Origin: CAVUCH01 sp963763095
GTDB lineage: Bacteria; Acidobacteriota; Vicinamibacteria; Vicinamibacterales; JAENWD01
Assembly (NCBI GenBank): GCA_963763095.1
Contig: CAVXNR010000033.1
Span: 1 to 64,000, forward strand
Direction: 5' to 3'
Length of the DNA: 64,000 nt
Part shown: positions 44,104 through 53,020 of the stretch, one piece after another
Position numbering within the stretch: position 1 is the first letter of the stretch
Layout of the letters: the number at the start of each line of letters is the position of its first letter
Notes under the pieces: generated by a model
The model's database searches: none
What the model saw: the letters and a program-made list of their open reading frames with translations, nothing else
What the model was told of the DNA's origin: nothing
Translations under genes and position numbers: made by a program

Positions 44104-45487
44104 ATGCAGCAGAACTCCTCCTTGTTCCCCGCAGCCGCCACGGACACGAGCGCTGCCGCACGTCGCAGTGCGTACTCGCTCCTGCTGATTATGACCATCG
44201 GGCTCGTGGGCACGACGATCCTGACGGGACCGGGTGTGCACTCAGTGAACGATCAATCGCGGTGGTCGACGATCCGGGCTCTCGTAGAGACCGGCAGCTA
44301 TGCCATCGGGCGCCGGTATGAACGAGCGGACCGCAAGTACACGGATCAAGGTCTCGTCGCCGAGCCCGGATGGAATACGAACGACAAGATCCTGCATCCG
44401 AATACGTTCCGGTTCTACTCGAGCAAGCCGACCCTGCTCCCGACGGTGCTGGCCGGAGAGTACTGGGTGCTGCACAAGGTGCTGGGCCTGGACATCAGAG
44501 AGAACCGCCTCTTCGTGAGCCGAACGATCCTGCTCACCATCAACTGGCTTCCGTTGCTGCTATATCTCCTGCTCTTCACGCGGCTGGTGGAGGAGCTCGG
44601 AACCACGGACTGGGGTCGAGTGCTGGTGGTCACCGCGGCCTGCTGTGGCACGTTCGTGACCGGATTTTCCAGCACGTTGAACAACCACACCGTCGCGGCA
44701 CACGCCGCGTTGTTCGCCATGTATCAGTGCCTCCGGATCGAACTGGACGGGGACCGTCGATGGTGGCGATTTCTGTTAGCCGGACTGTGTTTGGGCTGGA
44801 CGAGCTGCAATGAGCTTCCGGCCGCGGCGCTCGCGCTCGCCATGACACTCTGGCTGTTGCGAGTGTCGCCGCGCTTGACTGTGACGGTTGCCGTGCCTGC
44901 CATGCTGCTGCCGGTCGGCGCGTACCTGTACACACAGTTTCTGGCGGTCGGCACGATCATGCCGACCTACGCCCACGAGCAGTGGTACCGATATGAGGGC
45001 AGCTTCTGGCGGCATCCGACAGGCATGGATCGGATACGGGAGCCGAAATGGATCTATGCCGCCCATCTCCTCGCCGGCCACACGGGCATTCTTTCGCTGA
45101 CGCCCATTCTGCTGCTCGGCTGGATTGGCATGGTGCGGACCGTGCTGTCCCGGCGGGATCGACGGACGCGCCCGGGGGTGGAACGTCGGCTGGCCCAGCT
45201 GACCTCGAGTCTGACGGCTCTCGATCTTCGCGTTCTACGTCTATCGGACCAGCAACTATGGCGGCAACGCAGCGGGTCCCCGCTGGTTCATCTGGTTGGC
45301 ACCGCTCTGGCTCCTGACCATGGTTCCGGAGGCCGATCGCTGGGAGCGCCATCGCTGGCGACGTGTGCTGGCCAGCCTTCTGCTGCTCGTGTCAGTTGGC
45401 AGCGTCGTGTACGCGCTCGCCAACCCGTGGCGCCACTCCTGGTTGTTCTGGTTGATTCACGACGCCGGGTGGGTCCGGTACCGCTAG
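44104..45487 (+). CDS. Polytopic membrane protein, GT39-like (frame interrupted)
   Basis: About 460 residues if one apparent inserted base near 45215 is removed. After a short cytosolic start there are about ten membrane helices (YSLLLIMTIGLVGTTILTG, LLLYLLLFTRLVEELG). The first outside loop contains NDQSRWSTIRALVETGSYAI and HPNTFRFYSSKPTLLPTVL, a pattern seen in GT39-like enzymes and uncharacterised acidobacterial/planctomycete membrane proteins. The C-terminal piece RTSNYGGNAAGPRWFIW is in the other frame. It is probably a lipid-linked sugar transferase of the glycan locus. Its 3' end overlaps the convergent GT2 gene by 96 bp. Confidence 0.72.
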
Positions 45488-46492
45488 CACGGTCGCTCCC
45501 GGGGAGAGCGCCTCGCCGTCGGACGTGTATTTCAGCGGCAGCTGCCGCGTCCTGTCCTGGGCCACGTTGACGATCAGATCGGCGAGGAGCCCTGTGAACA
45601 CCACCTGCCCGCCGATCAGAATGAGCAGCACGCCCAACGTGAGCAGCGGTCTCGTTCCGATTGGAACCCCGCGCGTCCACAGGATGGTCAAGTACAGCAG
45701 GCACGCGACGCCGAGGGCAAAGAACGCGGAACCGATCCGACCGAAGAAATGAAGAGGCCGGCCGGTGAATTTGAGGAGGAAGAACATCGTGAGCAGATCC
45801 GGAATCTGGGTCACGGCCTTCGTGGCACGGTACTTCGACGTCCCGTACCTGCGTTGATGGTGTCTGACGGGCACCTCGGCCACCCGGAAGCCCAACTCCG
45901 TGGCGATCAGTGGAATGAATCGGTGCATTCCGCCGTACAGGCGCAGTTCTCTCGCGACCTCCGCCTTGTACAGCTTCAGGCCGCTGTTCATATCCTGGAA
46001 GTTTGCGCGGAAGAGCAGGCGCCCGACGATGAGATTGAACGCTCTCGACAGCGCGAGTTTCAGCCGCGTGTCGCGCCGGTTCTTTCTCCAGCCACTGACG
46101 ACATCTACATCATGTGTCGCCAGATACTCGTACATTTGCTGCAGATCGCTCGGGTCGTCCTGCAGATCGCCGTCCATCGTCAGGATGAACTCACCTCGCG
46201 CGAGTCGGAAGCCGCATTCGAGCGCGACCGATTTGCCGAGGTTCCGTCGAAACGAATAGACCCGGACGTGGCGGTGCTCGCGCGCGAGCCGCTTCAGCTG
46301 CGCGAGCGTGTCGTCGGTCGACCCGTCGTCGATGAACACGACCTCGTGGCGGCCACTCATCGGAGCCAGTGCCGATTCGATCGCGGCCGCGACTGCGGTT
46401 ACGCTCTCGCCTTCGTTACGAACCGGGATCACGATTGAAAAACGCGGTGTCTCGTTGTGCACAGCAGTTCCCGCGCGTCTGGACGATGCCAA
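45392..46492 (-). CDS. GT2 polyprenyl-phosphate glycosyltransferase (DPM1/ArnC-like)
   Basis: A 366-residue inner-membrane glycosyltransferase. The GT-A domain (residues ~18-235) has IVIPVRNEGESVTAVA, VFIDDGSTDDTL, the DxD site in LTMDGDLQDDPSDL and the acceptor-side MNSGLKLYKAEV. The turn HQRRYGTSKYRATKAV marks dolichol/undecaprenyl-phosphate transferases. Two C-terminal helices follow (GSAFFALGVACLLYLTILW, LLTLGVLLILIGGQVVF). It would load a sugar on undecaprenyl phosphate for GT-C enzymes such as the neighbour it overlaps tail to tail. The start ATG 46492 lacks a strong ribosome site; a GTG ten codons later is possible. Confidence 0.92.
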   Translation of the reverse strand: MASSRRAGTAVHNETPRFSIVIPVRNEGESVTAVAAAIESALAPMSGRHEVVFIDDGSTDDTLAQLKRLAREHRHVRVYSFRRNLGKSVALECGFRLARGEFILTMDGDLQDDPSDLQQMYEYLATHDVDVVSGWRKNRRDTRLKLALSRAFNLIVGRLLFRANFQDMNSGLKLYKAEVARELRLYGGMHRFIPLIATELGFRVAEVPVRHHQRRYGTSKYRATKAVTQIPDLLTMFFLLKFTGRPLHFFGRIGSAFFALGVACLLYLTILWTRGVPIGTRPLLTLGVLLILIGGQVVFTGLLADLIVNVAQDRTRQLPLKYTSDGEALSPGATVLAVPDPPGVVNQPEQPGVAPRVGERVHDAAN

Positions 46493-46625
46493 CGGTCGCC
46501 GTCACACGGGACAGACGAACCGGAGTGAACGATAGCCCGAAGGGTCATAGGATGCAACGATTTGGCGCCGCATGGCGCGCGCGTGCCGGGTCGGCCATGC
46601 CCATGCCGAGAGTCGGTGCCGCCAC

Positions 46626-47606
46626 GTGAGCGGCACCGGACAGGACCACTCCGCATCGTCGCCTGCGACCGTCAGCGCCGCCGGCAGCACCCAGTCACGC
46701 CCGACGCGCCGCAGGGCGGTGCTGCTCGTCGCACTGGTGATACCGCTTGCCCTGTATCTCGTCACCCGGCGCGAGGCGCTCGAAGACCTGCAACGTCTCT
46801 CGCTCGGGGACGTGCTGATCGTGCTCCTGAGTCAGTTCTCGGCGCAGCTGTTGTGGAACGGCGCCGTGCTCGCGCCGCTGCGGGCATCGCTCGAGAAACT
46901 CGGGTTCTGGGAACTGTTGCTGGTCCGTTCCGGCGGCGTGCTCGCCAGCTATGTCGTGCCCGTCGCGGGGAATGTTGCGGTCCGCATGGCGTACCTCCGT
47001 CGTCGTGGGCTGGCGTATCCGGATTTCGTCTGGGCCACGCTCCTGAGCAATCTGCTCGCGCTGTTCGCGGCCGCCATCCTGGCGGTCTGGGCGGTGGTCA
47101 CAGCCCAGGTCGTGACCGGAAATACGTCCGGGCCCGTGCTCGGCCTCACCGGCGGGATAGTGGCTCTGGGGGCCGTCGCGCTCTCGGGCGTGTTTCTGCT
47201 GCCCCGATTTGCAGGCCATCCACTGCTCCAGCGATGGCGGTTCACGTCCGCACTGACCCCGACCCCCCGCCGCACCATCGTTGTCACCTCGGTGCTCGCG
47301 TTCGGGCGTCACGTGTGCAACTTTCTGACCTTTGGCCTCCTGTACCGGTCGCTTTCCGTGGCTCACAATGATCTGCTCGCGGGCGGGCTCGTCTACACCG
47401 TCACGATCCCAATCCGAATGGTGACGATCACGCCCGGCAACCTCGGCGTCAACGAATGGGTCGTGGCCCTCACCGGGAAGCTGCTATCCTTCGACGTACC
47501 AACGGGTGTGGTTGTCGCCCTCGTGTTCAGGGGCATGTCCCTCGCGGCCCAGGTTCTCGCCGCGACAGTAGCGGGGGCGTACCTGGCGGCGCGTGAGCAC
47601 CGGTAA
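46626..47606 (+). CDS. LPG-synthase-TM/UPF0104-like flippase-type membrane protein
   Basis: About 326 residues from GTG 46626; the exact start is uncertain because the frame is open further upstream. Eight or so membrane helices are visible, with the family segments FWELLLVRSGGVLASYVVPV, GNVAVRMAYLRRRGLAYP and VTITPGNLGVNEWVVALTG. The GNLGVNE-type turn is typical of the LPG_synthase_TM/AglD region. The lysyl-transferase GNAT domain of MprF is missing. Such proteins are thought to flip or organise lipid-linked intermediates. It sits at the head of a plus-strand glycosyltransferase run. Confidence 0.82.
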   Translation: MSGTGQDHSASSPATVSAAGSTQSRPTRRRAVLLVALVIPLALYLVTRREALEDLQRLSLGDVLIVLLSQFSAQLLWNGAVLAPLRASLEKLGFWELLLVRSGGVLASYVVPVAGNVAVRMAYLRRRGLAYPDFVWATLLSNLLALFAAAILAVWAVVTAQVVTGNTSGPVLGLTGGIVALGAVALSGVFLLPRFAGHPLLQRWRFTSALTPTPRRTIVVTSVLAFGRHVCNFLTFGLLYRSLSVAHNDLLAGGLVYTVTIPIRMVTITPGNLGVNEWVVALTGKLLSFDVPTGVVVALVFRGMSLAAQVLAATVAGAYLAAREHR

Positions 47607-47632
47607 TCACCCGGCCCAGTCACGCTTGATCG

Positions 47633-48550
47633 ATGGCTCCACGCATTTCGGTCATCATTCCGTTTCGTGACGCCAGGCCGTCTCTGCCGGCGCTTGTCAC
47701 GGCCCTCCGATCGCAGACCATCACGTCGGACCAGTTCGAGGTCATTTGGATCGACGACGCGTCGCGGGATGGAGGTGGCCTCTGGCTGCAGGAGCAGCTG
47801 TCGCCAGGATGGCGGCTCATCACCTTTTCCGAGCCACGAGGGTCATACGCTGCGCGCAATAAGGGCGTGCAGGTGGCGACCAGCGACAACCTGGCGTTCA
47901 CAGACGCGGATTGTCGCCCTCATCCGGATTGGCTCGAGCGTGGCCTGATCGCGCTGACCGACGGACCGCGAGCGGCAGGTCGAATCCAGACGAAACTCTC
48001 GGCCGCTCCGTCGCTCGCCGAGATTGTTGACGCCGGCCGGTTCTTTCGCCAACGTCACTACGTGCAGGAGGGCTTTGCCGCGGCAGCGAATCTGTTCGTG
48101 CGGCGGACCGTCTTTGCCGCCGTAGGTGGCTTCGCTGAAGATCTCAAGTCCGGCGGAGACCAGGAGTTCGGGTGGCGATGCTCGAAGGCGGGTATCCCGA
48201 TCCACTTTGCCGAGCGTGCGGTTGTCGACCACGCGGCGCGGGCGTCTATTCGCGAGCTTCTGAAGAAGGGAGAACGGGTCGGCTTCGGTAGTGGCCAGGT
48301 GCTGCGGAGCGGTGGCATACCGGCGCGCACGCTCGCGAAGCGTGCGAGAGAACGGTTCAGGATCGTCCGCACGCACCAGGTGAGCGATGGAGCGCTTCCG
48401 CCCGTCGGCATCGTGCGCTCGTGCTCCGTGACCGCCGTTCATCTGCTCCTGGTCCTGGCAAATGCTGCCGGTGCGCTCAGAGGTCTCCTTTCTGGCGGAG
48501 GGGCGGCGTCTCGTCGCCACGACGCGAGGCACAGTAAGGGTTCAGGATGA
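47633..48550 (+). CDS. GT2 glycosyltransferase A of the glycan locus
   Basis: A 305-residue GT-A enzyme. The N-terminus ISVIIPFRDARPSLPALVTAL, then FEVIWIDDASRDGGG, define the nucleotide-sugar fold. The metal site is a variant DxD in NLAFTDADCRPHPDWLERG. Later motifs are AAANLFVRRTVFAAVGGFAE and GDQEFGWRCSKAGIPIHF, where the ED/DQE acid would be the catalytic base. A hydrophobic C-terminal stretch (SVTAVHLLLVLANAAGALRG) may anchor it to the membrane. The stop overlaps the next start by 4 bp (ATGA), so the two GT2 enzymes are co-translated and likely act in sequence. Confidence 0.9.
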   Translation: MAPRISVIIPFRDARPSLPALVTALRSQTITSDQFEVIWIDDASRDGGGLWLQEQLSPGWRLITFSEPRGSYAARNKGVQVATSDNLAFTDADCRPHPDWLERGLIALTDGPRAAGRIQTKLSAAPSLAEIVDAGRFFRQRHYVQEGFAAAANLFVRRTVFAAVGGFAEDLKSGGDQEFGWRCSKAGIPIHFAERAVVDHAARASIRELLKKGERVGFGSGQVLRSGGIPARTLAKRARERFRIVRTHQVSDGALPPVGIVRSCSVTAVHLLLVLANAAGALRGLLSGGGAASRRHDARHSKGSG

Positions 48551-49551
48551 AAGTTCCAAGCTTCTCGGTCGTAATTGAAACTGCAAACCTGTCACTGGCC
48601 GATCTGGACGGGTTGAAGGAGACTCTCGCCTCGCTGGCAGCACAATCGCTGCCCATTCAGCGCGCAAACGAGGTTCTGCTGGCCGACAGCGGGGATGTGC
48701 CCGACGAGACGCTTCAGCATTCGCTCGAGGCGTTTCCGTGGGTTCGTCTCCTCCGCCTGCCGGACGGCACCGGGTACGAGGAACTCAAGATGGCCGGAGC
48801 GAGGGCGTCGACTGGCGAAGTCGTCGTGTTTGCGGACGGCGACTGCCTTTATCCGCGCGGGTGGCTCGAAGCACTGCTGTCGCCGTTCTCCGATGCTGCC
48901 GTGTCGGTCGTGGGCGGCGAAACGAGGATAGACGCCCCCGGCCCGTATGGACTGGCGGTCGCAATTGCCGCGAGCTTTCCAGCGCACTCGTCGGCGACGG
49001 GGCTGTACCGATCCGACAGGTACCATCTCAATAACGTCGCGTTCCGGCGCTCTGTCCTGGAGCACTTACCGATCCCGTCGCGGCGCCCCTGCTACCGAAT
49101 GAGCGGTCTGCACGCCGCCGCCCTCCTCGCAGCCGGCTACACGATCCTGCGCCAGCCCGCGGCTCGCGCGGGCCACGCCGCGCCGAACGGGCTGTCTCAT
49201 TTCGTCTGGCGCTTCATCCTGATGGGCTTCGACGGTGTGGTGGTCCCACGCCTGATTGCCGAGGACAGGCACTCTGCCGGCGCGCCGGGACGTCAGTGGC
49301 CGCGAACCGTTGCACTGCTGCGTTTCTGGGCGACGCAAGCCGCGGCAAAATTGCGGGAGGCTGTTCGCGAGAGCCCATCGCGTGTACTCACCTTGCCGCT
49401 CGCGGCCCCGATCCTTGCCGGGGCGGTTCTGCTGCAGGGGGTGGGTGCGCTCGCGGGCCTCATTGCCCCACGCCGGCTGCTTGCGGCTGTTCCAGAGGAC
49501 ATCCTGAGCGGCAGCACATGCGAACTGCCGGGTACGAGCGGCCTCGGTTGA
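48547..49551 (+). CDS. GT2-like glycosyltransferase B of the glycan locus
   Basis: A 334-residue GT-A-like protein starting at the ATG overlapping the previous stop. It begins FSVVIETANLSLADLDGLKE and has a metal site in VVVFADGDCLYPRGWLEAL. The middle contains RYHLNNVAFRRSVLEHLPIP and ends with two hydrophobic helices (VLTLPLAAPILAGAVLLQGV). The usual ED acid is replaced by RMSGLHAAALL, so the catalytic base is not obvious; the sugar acceptor site may differ. It is co-translated with glycosyltransferase A and probably adds the next sugar of the same glycan or glycolipid. Confidence 0.82.
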   Translation: MKVPSFSVVIETANLSLADLDGLKETLASLAAQSLPIQRANEVLLADSGDVPDETLQHSLEAFPWVRLLRLPDGTGYEELKMAGARASTGEVVVFADGDCLYPRGWLEALLSPFSDAAVSVVGGETRIDAPGPYGLAVAIAASFPAHSSATGLYRSDRYHLNNVAFRRSVLEHLPIPSRRPCYRMSGLHAAALLAAGYTILRQPAARAGHAAPNGLSHFVWRFILMGFDGVVVPRLIAEDRHSAGAPGRQWPRTVALLRFWATQAAAKLREAVRESPSRVLTLPLAAPILAGAVLLQGVGALAGLIAPRRLLAAVPEDILSGSTCELPGTSGLG

Positions 49552-49655
49552 CTCCAGCGTCACCGGGACTCACTGGCACGACCGACCGTTTGATGGTCGA
49601 GCACACCGCCCCCGGGGGCTTCCGCCCTGCAATGACACGAGTCGGAACAGCGGCG

Positions 49656-50381
49656 TCACACCTCGCGCAGGTAGTGCCACATCTGGTGCTTCCAGTACGG
49701 CCAGTCATGCCCGCCCTCATGGCCCCAGTCATCCAGGTGATGGTGGATTCCCTTGCTGGCGAGCACGCGTGACAGGTGATACGAGTGCTCCGGCTTCTCC
49801 CAGGGGCCGTTCCCCGTGGCGATGTGAATGTCGCACGTGTTCAGCAGGCCAATCTGTCCCCAGTCGTTCATGCCGCCGACGTAATCGATCGGGTTGTTGA
49901 AGTAGAAATTCTCGTCGGTCATCCCGTCCATGAACCGCCGCATGTCGTAGAGGCCCGACATCGCCCAGCAGCGTTTCACCGCGTCGGGGTGCTTGAAGAG
50001 CGTGTTCGCCGCATGGAACGCGCCGAGTGAGGCGCCCATCGTCGCGATCGGCAGCAGTCCGCCGGAGTGCGCGTGGATGAACGGGATGACTTCCCAGCGG
50101 ATGTACTCGTCGAACATGCGCTGCATCCAGCTGCGATGGAACGGGTGCGCTCCCGTGTTGTACCAACTGGCGTCGCTGTTGGATCCCACCGTGAAGATCT
50201 TCACGCGGCCCGCGTCGACGTGCGGCGCGAGCGCCGGGATGAGGCCCATGTTCTCGAGCTCCCACTCCGCGCCTCCGCTGGTTGGAAAGGCGAGAACGGG
50301 CAGGCCGTAGTGCCCGTAGACAATGACGCCCATCTCGCGCCCCACCCGGTGGGAATACCACCGGTGCGATTCCCTCTGCAT
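49656..50381 (-). CDS. Esterase-family alpha/beta hydrolase
   Basis: A 241-residue cytoplasmic hydrolase of the esterase-D/enterochelin-esterase superfamily. The N-terminus MQRESHRWYSHRVGREMGVI gives the family beta strands. The nucleophile elbow is LLPIATMGASLGAFHAANTL, the acid is in IHIATGNGPWEKPE and the catalytic His in DDWGHEGGHDWPYW. The last block is typical of the uncharacterised esterases found near ATP-grasp genes. No signal peptide is present. Two genes upstream on this strand is an ATP-grasp protein (51246-52451), repeating the esterase/ATP-grasp association at 36.8-44 kb. Confidence 0.87.
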   Translation of the reverse strand: MQRESHRWYSHRVGREMGVIVYGHYGLPVLAFPTSGGAEWELENMGLIPALAPHVDAGRVKIFTVGSNSDASWYNTGAHPFHRSWMQRMFDEYIRWEVIPFIHAHSGGLLPIATMGASLGAFHAANTLFKHPDAVKRCWAMSGLYDMRRFMDGMTDENFYFNNPIDYVGGMNDWGQIGLLNTCDIHIATGNGPWEKPEHSYHLSRVLASKGIHHHLDDWGHEGGHDWPYWKHQMWHYLREV

Positions 50382-50588
50382 GCAGGCTCCTCGATCGGCC
50401 GCGGCCGGGGCGCGTCGGCCCGGCTTCTCACAGTCAATTACAGCCGGCCGGGCCCCCTTGGTCCCAGCTCGACACGGTCAGCACAGTCTAGTGTAGGGTG
50501 TGGGCCCGAAGCGCCCCAGCCAAGGCAGCGCAGGTGATGTCACCGTGAACCGCGGCCGAAGACGTCCCGGCGGCGGAAGGAGAGCCCG

Positions 50589-51128
50589 TCACCGCGCAGC
50601 CTGCGGTCCGTCCGCTCCTGCCGGACCGTAGAGTGCCCGCTCCTCGACCTTGATCCGCCGCACCAGAATCCACGCAAAGGTCACCAGCGCCAGCGTGCCG
50701 GTGAGAATGGCAGACAGGGCGATCGCGACGCCGGCGATCTCGCCCATGACCCCGACGTAGTTCGGATGCCGCATCCATCGGTACGGGCCACTGGTGACAA
50801 GCGGCGCTCCCCGAAGCACCAGCACCCGGAACGACCAGCGCGGGCCGAGCGCCGCAATCGCCCAGAACTTGATCGCCTTCGCGAGGCCAAAGATCGCGAG
50901 CCCCAGCAACACCGCGCTCGACGCCACCGACGCGTGCAGCGCGCCCTCAATCGCCATCAGCACGAACGAGGCGGGGTACGCCACCTGCATCAGCCGGTAC
51001 ACGTCATCGCCCGGCTCGAGCGCCCCCGCCGCACGCAGCCCGCGCTCGTTGCTCCGAGATAGCTGCAGCTCCCCCAGCATCATGAGAAAGACCGCAGCGG
51101 TGACGAGGGTCGAGATGAGGAGGGGCAT
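50589..51128 (-). CDS. Isoprenylcysteine-methyltransferase-like membrane protein
   Basis: A 179-residue membrane protein with four or five helices. The diagnostic SAM-binding motif is TSGPYRWMRHPNYVGVMGE near residue 115, followed by a short helix and VRRIKVEERALYG, which carries the conserved E-E-R. It resembles ICMT/PEMT-type methyltransferases that methylate lipids, isoprenoids or carboxylates within the membrane. The C-terminus after YG is short and Ala/Gly-rich, shorter than in many relatives. It lies between the esterase and ATP-grasp genes on the same strand, with an AT-rich repeat tract directly upstream of its start. Confidence 0.82.
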   Translation of the reverse strand: MPLLISTLVTAAVFLMMLGELQLSRSNERGLRAAGALEPGDDVYRLMQVAYPASFVLMAIEGALHASVASSAVLLGLAIFGLAKAIKFWAIAALGPRWSFRVLVLRGAPLVTSGPYRWMRHPNYVGVMGEIAGVAIALSAILTGTLALVTFAWILVRRIKVEERALYGPAGADGPQAAR

Positions 51129-51142
51129 CGGGAGACCGGGAG

Positions 51143-51239
51143 TAATGAAAAATGCAAAATGAACAATGAAGAACGAGTCACCGCCGCTGCTTCAGTGATT
51201 CTTCATCTTTCATTTTTCATTCTTCATTTTTCATTTCAC
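51143..51239. repeat. AT-rich AATGAAAA/TTTTCATT repeat tract with inverted halves
   Basis: In this GC-rich DNA, 51143-51173 is built of AATGAAAAATGCAAAATG-like words. After a 22-bp spacer, 51196-51239 repeats TTCATTTTTCATTCTTC-like words that are its reverse complement. The unit is a degenerate 7-bp word (AATGAAA or AATGAAG). The halves could fold into a long hairpin. It lies between two minus-strand genes. Confidence 0.75.
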
Positions 51240-51245
51240 AACTGG

Positions 51246-52451
51246 TCAGGCGGTCGGGCTCTCCGGCACCGGCTGCCATGCCATGAACTCGTTCTGGAAC
51301 CGGGCAGTGTAGGCGGCCAGCAGATCGTCGAGGCGGTGTGAATCGGGGGTGGACAGGATGATGCCCGCATGGTGGTGTTTCTGGATGCGTGTGACGATCT
51401 CGGGCGCATCGTAGCTCGAGAGGTCCGGGTCCGGTTCTCGCGCGAGCGTCAGGACCAGGCCGGCGTAGTCGCTGCGGACCTGGGGCAGGTGATAGGAGAA
51501 ATCCTCGCCGGCGATTTCGATGCGGGCCCACTCGCGCCAGAGATTGAGGCCAGTCGCGGCTTCGACAACGTCCACGATGAAGGCGCCGCCGACGCGGGCC
51601 GACGTCTCGAGGAAATACCACCGGCCATCGTCGTGCGCACGGATGAACTCGGCGTGCGTAACCCCCCTAACGAGGCCGAAGGTGGTGATGACCTCGCGGT
51701 TGAGGGCAGAGAGCGGACCTGCCTCCGGCGCGTCGCGGGGCAGGGTTCGCGTGGTGAAGACGCCGCCGTCGTGTGCAGTGTTGATGGGCGGGGTGCCGTA
51801 CTTGTGGGCGGCGTGGCACAGCACCTCCCGCTCCCAGACCACCGAATCGACGTGGTACACGTCTCCAGGCACGTAGTGCTCGAGCACGAAGAACGACCGC
51901 CGGTCGCCGAGCGCTTCGATTGCCGACCACAGCGCGGTGACGGTGTCGAGGCGCTGGATCCCCATGGCCGCGGCCGACGAGCGTGGTTTCAGCACGTACG
52001 GCCCCGGCACCTGATCGGTGAACTGCGCGATTCGGCTGTCGTTCAGCACGTGCACGAAATCGGGCACGAGGATGCCGGCGTTCCGCGCCTTGACACGCAT
52101 GGCGAGCTTGTCCCGAAAGTACCGCGCCGTCGTCTCGCCCATGCCGGGGATCCGGAGGTGCTCGCGCAGCAGTGCCGCCGTCTCGACGTCGAAGTCATCG
52201 AGCGGGACGATGCGGTCGATCTGACGCGTGCGCGCGATGTGGCTGACGCCCTTCAGCAGGTCGTCCCGCCCGATGTCGCGAGGCAGGAAGAAGAACTCCT
52301 CGACAGCCTCGCGCGGCCACTCGGCATCCCGCAGCGTTTCGGCGGTCAGCAGGAGCACCCGGTGCCCCTGCCGGTGGCACTCGCGTAGGAATTCGTGACC
52401 CTTCTCGAAGGTTGCGATGCACAGCAACGTCAGTGTCGCGGTCGGCGGCAC
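51246..52451 (-). CDS. ATP-grasp domain protein
   Basis: A 401-residue ligase-like protein from GTG 52451, which follows AAAGG with 9-nt spacing; the frame is open further upstream but without a ribosome site. It has a pre-ATP-grasp Rossmann part (LLCIATFEKGHEFLRECHRQ, IDRIVPLDDFDVETAALL), the ATP-binding segments GPYVLKPRSSAAAMGI and FFVLEHYVPGDVYHVDSVVW, and the metal site WYFLETSARVGGAFIVD. Similar proteins include carbamoyl-phosphate-synthase-like and amino-acid ligases. It is the first gene of a run with the small membrane methyltransferase and the esterase, suggesting a three-step modification pathway. Confidence 0.88.
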   Translation of the reverse strand: MPPTATLTLLCIATFEKGHEFLRECHRQGHRVLLLTAETLRDAEWPREAVEEFFFLPRDIGRDDLLKGVSHIARTRQIDRIVPLDDFDVETAALLREHLRIPGMGETTARYFRDKLAMRVKARNAGILVPDFVHVLNDSRIAQFTDQVPGPYVLKPRSSAAAMGIQRLDTVTALWSAIEALGDRRSFFVLEHYVPGDVYHVDSVVWEREVLCHAAHKYGTPPINTAHDGGVFTTRTLPRDAPEAGPLSALNREVITTFGLVRGVTHAEFIRAHDDGRWYFLETSARVGGAFIVDVVEAATGLNLWREWARIEIAGEDFSYHLPQVRSDYAGLVLTLAREPDPDLSSYDAPEIVTRIQKHHHAGIILSTPDSHRLDDLLAAYTARFQNEFMAWQPVPESPTA

Positions 52452-52627
52452 GGTCGGAAACCTTTCACGGTGGACAGTAAAAGGAGAGGATACAACGATA
52501 GCGCGGGTGGCGGACGTGGGACGGCGAGGGCTGACGGGGGCGCTTCTGCCCCGGTCGTGCAATGCGATCGACCTGCGCGGCATCGCCCCGCCGGGGCGGG
52601 AAATTTACTGCGCGCCGGGCGCGACCT

Positions 52628-52928
52628 TCAACGTTGCCGCCATGTGGCCGAAACGTGGGCATGCTTCGCGCGCCCCTCCGGCTGGCTGATGCACACGAGC
52701 CGATACAGGCGCCCACCGCCGTTGAACAGGTAGACGAGCACCTGCTCAGGGCCCGCCGGCCCTGTCGGCGTGAATCAGAACGGGTACCTCCGCCGCGGGC
52801 GCCGGAGCGTCTGTGACACCCGCAGCAGGTGGCGAGTGTGGCTCGCCTGGTGGCGGCAACAGGTCGGATGGAAAGGGCTGCGGGAGCATCGTGGCCGCCT
52901 GGTTCATGCTCGGCCGGTACGCTACCAC
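52628..52928 (-). pseudogene. Possible small gene, frame interrupted
   Basis: The 569 bp between the ATP-grasp start (52451) and the TPR gene hold no obvious intact gene. On the minus strand a candidate begins near GTG 52928 (VVAYRPSMNQAATMLPQPF), runs through a Pro-rich middle, and after one apparent inserted base near 52752 continues EQVLVYLFNGGGRLYRLVCI to a stop at 52628. That gives about 99 residues. The C-terminal part looks protein-like, but I recognise no family. Bases 52452-52627 appear empty. Confidence 0.3.
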
Positions 52929-53006
52929 TACCGTGACCTCGGCGGGAGTGAGCGCACCCCCTCGATGCGGTGGTTCTGCGGGCGGACGGCGCCGGAACCC
53001 GTGCGC

Positions 53007-53020
53007 TATACTCGAATCCC
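53007..53020 (+). promoter_or_regulatory. -10 element close to the TPR-gene start
   Basis: TATACT (53007-53012) lies 8 nt before the ATG at 53021. There is no -35 and no Shine-Dalgarno sequence. The mRNA would be leaderless or nearly so. Confidence 0.45.

Noticed and set aside
51143..51239. An origin-like AT-rich region or prophage attachment site
   Set aside because: No DnaA boxes, dnaA/dnaN, integrase or tRNA gene is nearby. The tract is short-word repeats, not a unique AT-rich unwinding element.
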